Below, piece after piece: positions 62,351 to 64,000 of a stretch of DNA of 64,000 bases. This DNA comes from Corallococcus interemptor. GTDB lineage: Bacteria; Myxococcota; Myxococcia; Myxococcales; Myxococcaceae. A program made the position numbers and the translations under genes. Under the pieces are notes generated by a model. It ran no database searches. It saw only the letters and a list, made by a program, of their open reading frames with translations, and was not told the DNA's origin. Position 1 is the first letter of the stretch. Every line of letters starts with the position of its first letter. Location: contig NZ_RAWM01000004.1 of assembly GCF_003668875.1 (NCBI RefSeq), forward strand, positions 62,001-126,000, written 5' to 3'.

Positions 62351-63604
62351 TCAGGGCGCGGTGCCTTCGCTCACGCTACCGCCCGTCTTGCCCAGGACGT
62401 ACCTGGCGAGCGCCAGGGCGTTGTTCTCGTCGACGAGGGACTCGTAGGTGGGCATCTGCGTGCCCGGCTTGAAGGACTCCGGGTTGCGGATCCACTTGGC
62501 CACTTCCTCCGGGGCCTTGCCCTTGGCGCCCTGGAGCTTGGCCTCGAAGGCCTTGCCGGGGGCGTGGCAGGTGGCGCAGCCCAGGGAGCTGAACATCTTC
62601 TCCGGGTCCGCGGAGGGCTCCGCCTTGGGACGGCCACCGGTGGGCGGCGGCACGACCTTGTCGTTGGGCTTCATGGAGCGCAGGAAGGTGTAGAGGGCCG
62701 AAAGCTCCACGTCGTCCGCGTAGCGGTACTTGGGCATGGGCGGGCGCAGGATGTAGCCGCCCGGCGTCACGCCGGTGACCATGGCGTGCTTGAACTCATC
62801 CAGCGTCCACTTGCCGATGCCGGCCGTCTCGCTGACGGTGATGTTGGGGGACAGCAGCTTGCCCTCGCCGCCCAGCGGCGCCAGGTCGAACTCGAAGCCG
62901 CCGCTGAGCACCGTGTCCGGGTGCTGCAGCTTCACGGCGCTGCCGTCGAAGCCCGGCGAGTGGCAGAAGACGCAGTCGTAGACGCTGCCGGCCAGGTAGC
63001 GGCCGTACTCCACGGAGTCCGCCGCCTTCGCGGGCACGGGCACCGCTTCCGTGCGGCCCTTGTCGTTGATGCCCATGGCGAACGCGAACACCATCCGGCC
63101 CGGGGGCGACAGCTCGGAGCGCGGCGGCTGGAACTTCTCCGGCGCGAAGTCCGGGTGGCCGGAGCGCATGAAGCCGATGACCGCCGCGATGTCCTTGTCA
63201 CCCATGTTGGGGAACGCGGGCATGGGGCGGAAGTGGTGGTTCTTGTCGATGCCGTTGATCACCATCCGGGCGATCTCCTGGTCCGTCCAGGCGCCCACGC
63301 CCTTCTCCGGGTCGGAGGTGATGTTGGCGGAGTAGAACGTGCCCAGGTCCGGCGGGAAGTCGTGCATCCGGTTGCCCACGGGCTTGGTGTTGCCACCGCC
63401 CGCGTGACACTCGGCGCACACCGCGCGGAACACCTGCTCACCGCGGGCAATGCCCTCCGGCGAGCTGTCGCGCGTGATGTTGGGTAGCGCCACGTAATCG
63501 TAGGTCTTGTTGATCTTGTGGGTGGCCACGCCCATGGCGGTGCCCGCGCCAATCAGGACCAGGGCGACCAACGCACCAATGGCGATCAGGATCTTCTTCA
63601 TCAT
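62351..63604 (-). CDS. Triheme membrane-anchored cytochrome c
   Basis: 417 residues from ATG 63604 (GGAG site). A single N-terminal helix (ILIAIGALVALVLIGAGTAMG) acts as signal anchor. Three CXXCH haem sites follow: CAECH at 63-67, CVFCH at 211-215 and CATCH at 343-347, each with a downstream Met candidate (RPMPAFP, RPPMPKY, TQMPTY). This three-domain layout is that of the cytochrome subunit of membrane alcohol/aldehyde dehydrogenases and similar periplasmic electron carriers. The partner dehydrogenase is not in the window; a partial gene lies upstream. Confidence 0.92.
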   Translation of the reverse strand: MMKKILIAIGALVALVLIGAGTAMGVATHKINKTYDYVALPNITRDSSPEGIARGEQVFRAVCAECHAGGGNTKPVGNRMHDFPPDLGTFYSANITSDPEKGVGAWTDQEIARMVINGIDKNHHFRPMPAFPNMGDKDIAAVIGFMRSGHPDFAPEKFQPPRSELSPPGRMVFAFAMGINDKGRTEAVPVPAKAADSVEYGRYLAGSVYDCVFCHSPGFDGSAVKLQHPDTVLSGGFEFDLAPLGGEGKLLSPNITVSETAGIGKWTLDEFKHAMVTGVTPGGYILRPPMPKYRYADDVELSALYTFLRSMKPNDKVVPPPTGGRPKAEPSADPEKMFSSLGCATCHAPGKAFEAKLQGAKGKAPEEVAKWIRNPESFKPGTQMPTYESLVDENNALALARYVLGKTGGSVSEGTAP

Positions 63605-63703
63605 GGGGAACGCTTCTCCGGATGAATGGGGACGGCACACGACGCTCCGTCCGCCCCACGGGAAGGGGTGAACGGAGCGCCAGCGTTGGGACGGGTGAGG
63701 CGG

Positions 63704-64000
63704 CTACTGCCCGGGCACGCAGGTGCTGGGCGGGGGAATCTGGGGCGTCGTGGAGGGCGTCTTGCCGGCCATCTGGAGGCCCGCGAACGTGACGGCGCCC
63801 GGGGCCACGGGAAGATCCAGCGGCTGGTTGAACACCCAGGGGCGGTCCTCCGGGATGCTCGTGACGGTGTCCTTCACGTCGTAGTGGACCACCGTTGGCG
63901 GTCCCGGCGGCGACGGCGGGTGGACGACGGCGACGATGCCCAGGGAGCTGTTGGGCGCGGGCGGCCCCGGCGGGATGAAGAAGCCGCGCGTGGACTGGAG
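63704..64000 (-). CDS. C-terminal part of a protein running off the right edge
   Basis: The frame is open from the edge to TAG at 63704-63706, giving about 98 residues of C-terminus. The sequence (RGFFIPPGPPAPNSSLG, IVAVVHPPSPPGPPTVVHYD, QPLDLPVAPGAVTFAGL) is Pro-rich and looks exported. I do not recognise it. It lies upstream of the cytochrome c gene on the same strand, so the two may share an operon. Confidence 0.55.
   Translation of the reverse strand, partial: LQSTRGFFIPPGPPAPNSSLGIVAVVHPPSPPGPPTVVHYDVKDTVTSIPEDRPWVFNQPLDLPVAPGAVTFAGLQMAGKTPSTTPQIPPPSTCVPGQ

Overview
The window is very GC-rich, densely packed DNA with overlapping start/stop codons (ATGA, GTGA, TGATG). Its gene content points to a myxobacterium of the Myxococcus/Corallococcus type. 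The evidence is a SitI6-type double-CXXCG immunity gene beside a SitA6-type toxin remnant, a DUF5953-like lipoprotein, many short lipoproteins, and a very long anti-sigma/TPR/CHAT protein. All functional calls come from reading motifs; no database search was run. I saw no tRNA, rRNA, insertion sequence or CRISPR array.

Left arm (1-9974): a probable natural-product gene cluster. A divergent ketosynthase/chain-length-factor-like protein runs off the left edge. Facing it are seven tightly coupled plus-strand genes: a possible iron oxygenase, an alpha/beta hydrolase, a PLP alpha-oxoamine synthase, an ornithine-cyclodeaminase-family enzyme, an isopenicillin-N-synthase-like dioxygenase, a circularly permuted ATP-grasp-like protein and a classical ATP-grasp ligase. 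A good sigma-70-type promoter lies in the divergent gap. The set suggests joining an acyl chain to an amino acid, tailoring by oxidation, and ATP-driven amide formation.

9967-14336 is a decayed accessory stretch. It holds a Sel1-repeat protein, lipoproteins, a truncated delta-60 repeat protein, a DUF5953-like lipoprotein without a standard start, and an NRPS fossil in which FAAL and adenylation-domain fragments are fused.

14299-25074 is mostly housekeeping: tmk, ribBA with a degenerate cyclohydrolase II half, an MFS exporter, thrC with a zinc-ribbon partner, pcm, recG with a long N-terminal extension, greA and an FHA protein.

25095-38658 holds a lipoprotein with LSFNG repeats, an ECF sigma factor overlapping a zinc-finger/membrane/TPR/CHAT-protease gene, a DUF1611 protein, a YebC-family regulator, a DUF2339 membrane protein, surface lipoproteins and a membrane-anchored patatin.

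38707-55562 is rich in secreted and conflict-related genes: SitI6 immunity with a frameshifted SitA6-like toxin, an alkyltransferase-like protein, a VanY-type peptidase, a hybrid PAS/GAF histidine kinase, a lipoprotein thiaminase I, a phage-endolysin-like lipoprotein, two consecutive DUF4139 proteins, and a lipoprotein with a PD-(D/E)XK nuclease signature followed by a DUF3396-type immunity gene.

55585-64000 returns to metabolism and envelope genes: an old-yellow-enzyme reductase overlapping peptide deformylase, a fatty-acid desaturase, a MaoC-type hydratase, a POTRA/Omp85-like protein, a DUF5995 protein, a triheme cytochrome c and a partial gene at the right edge.
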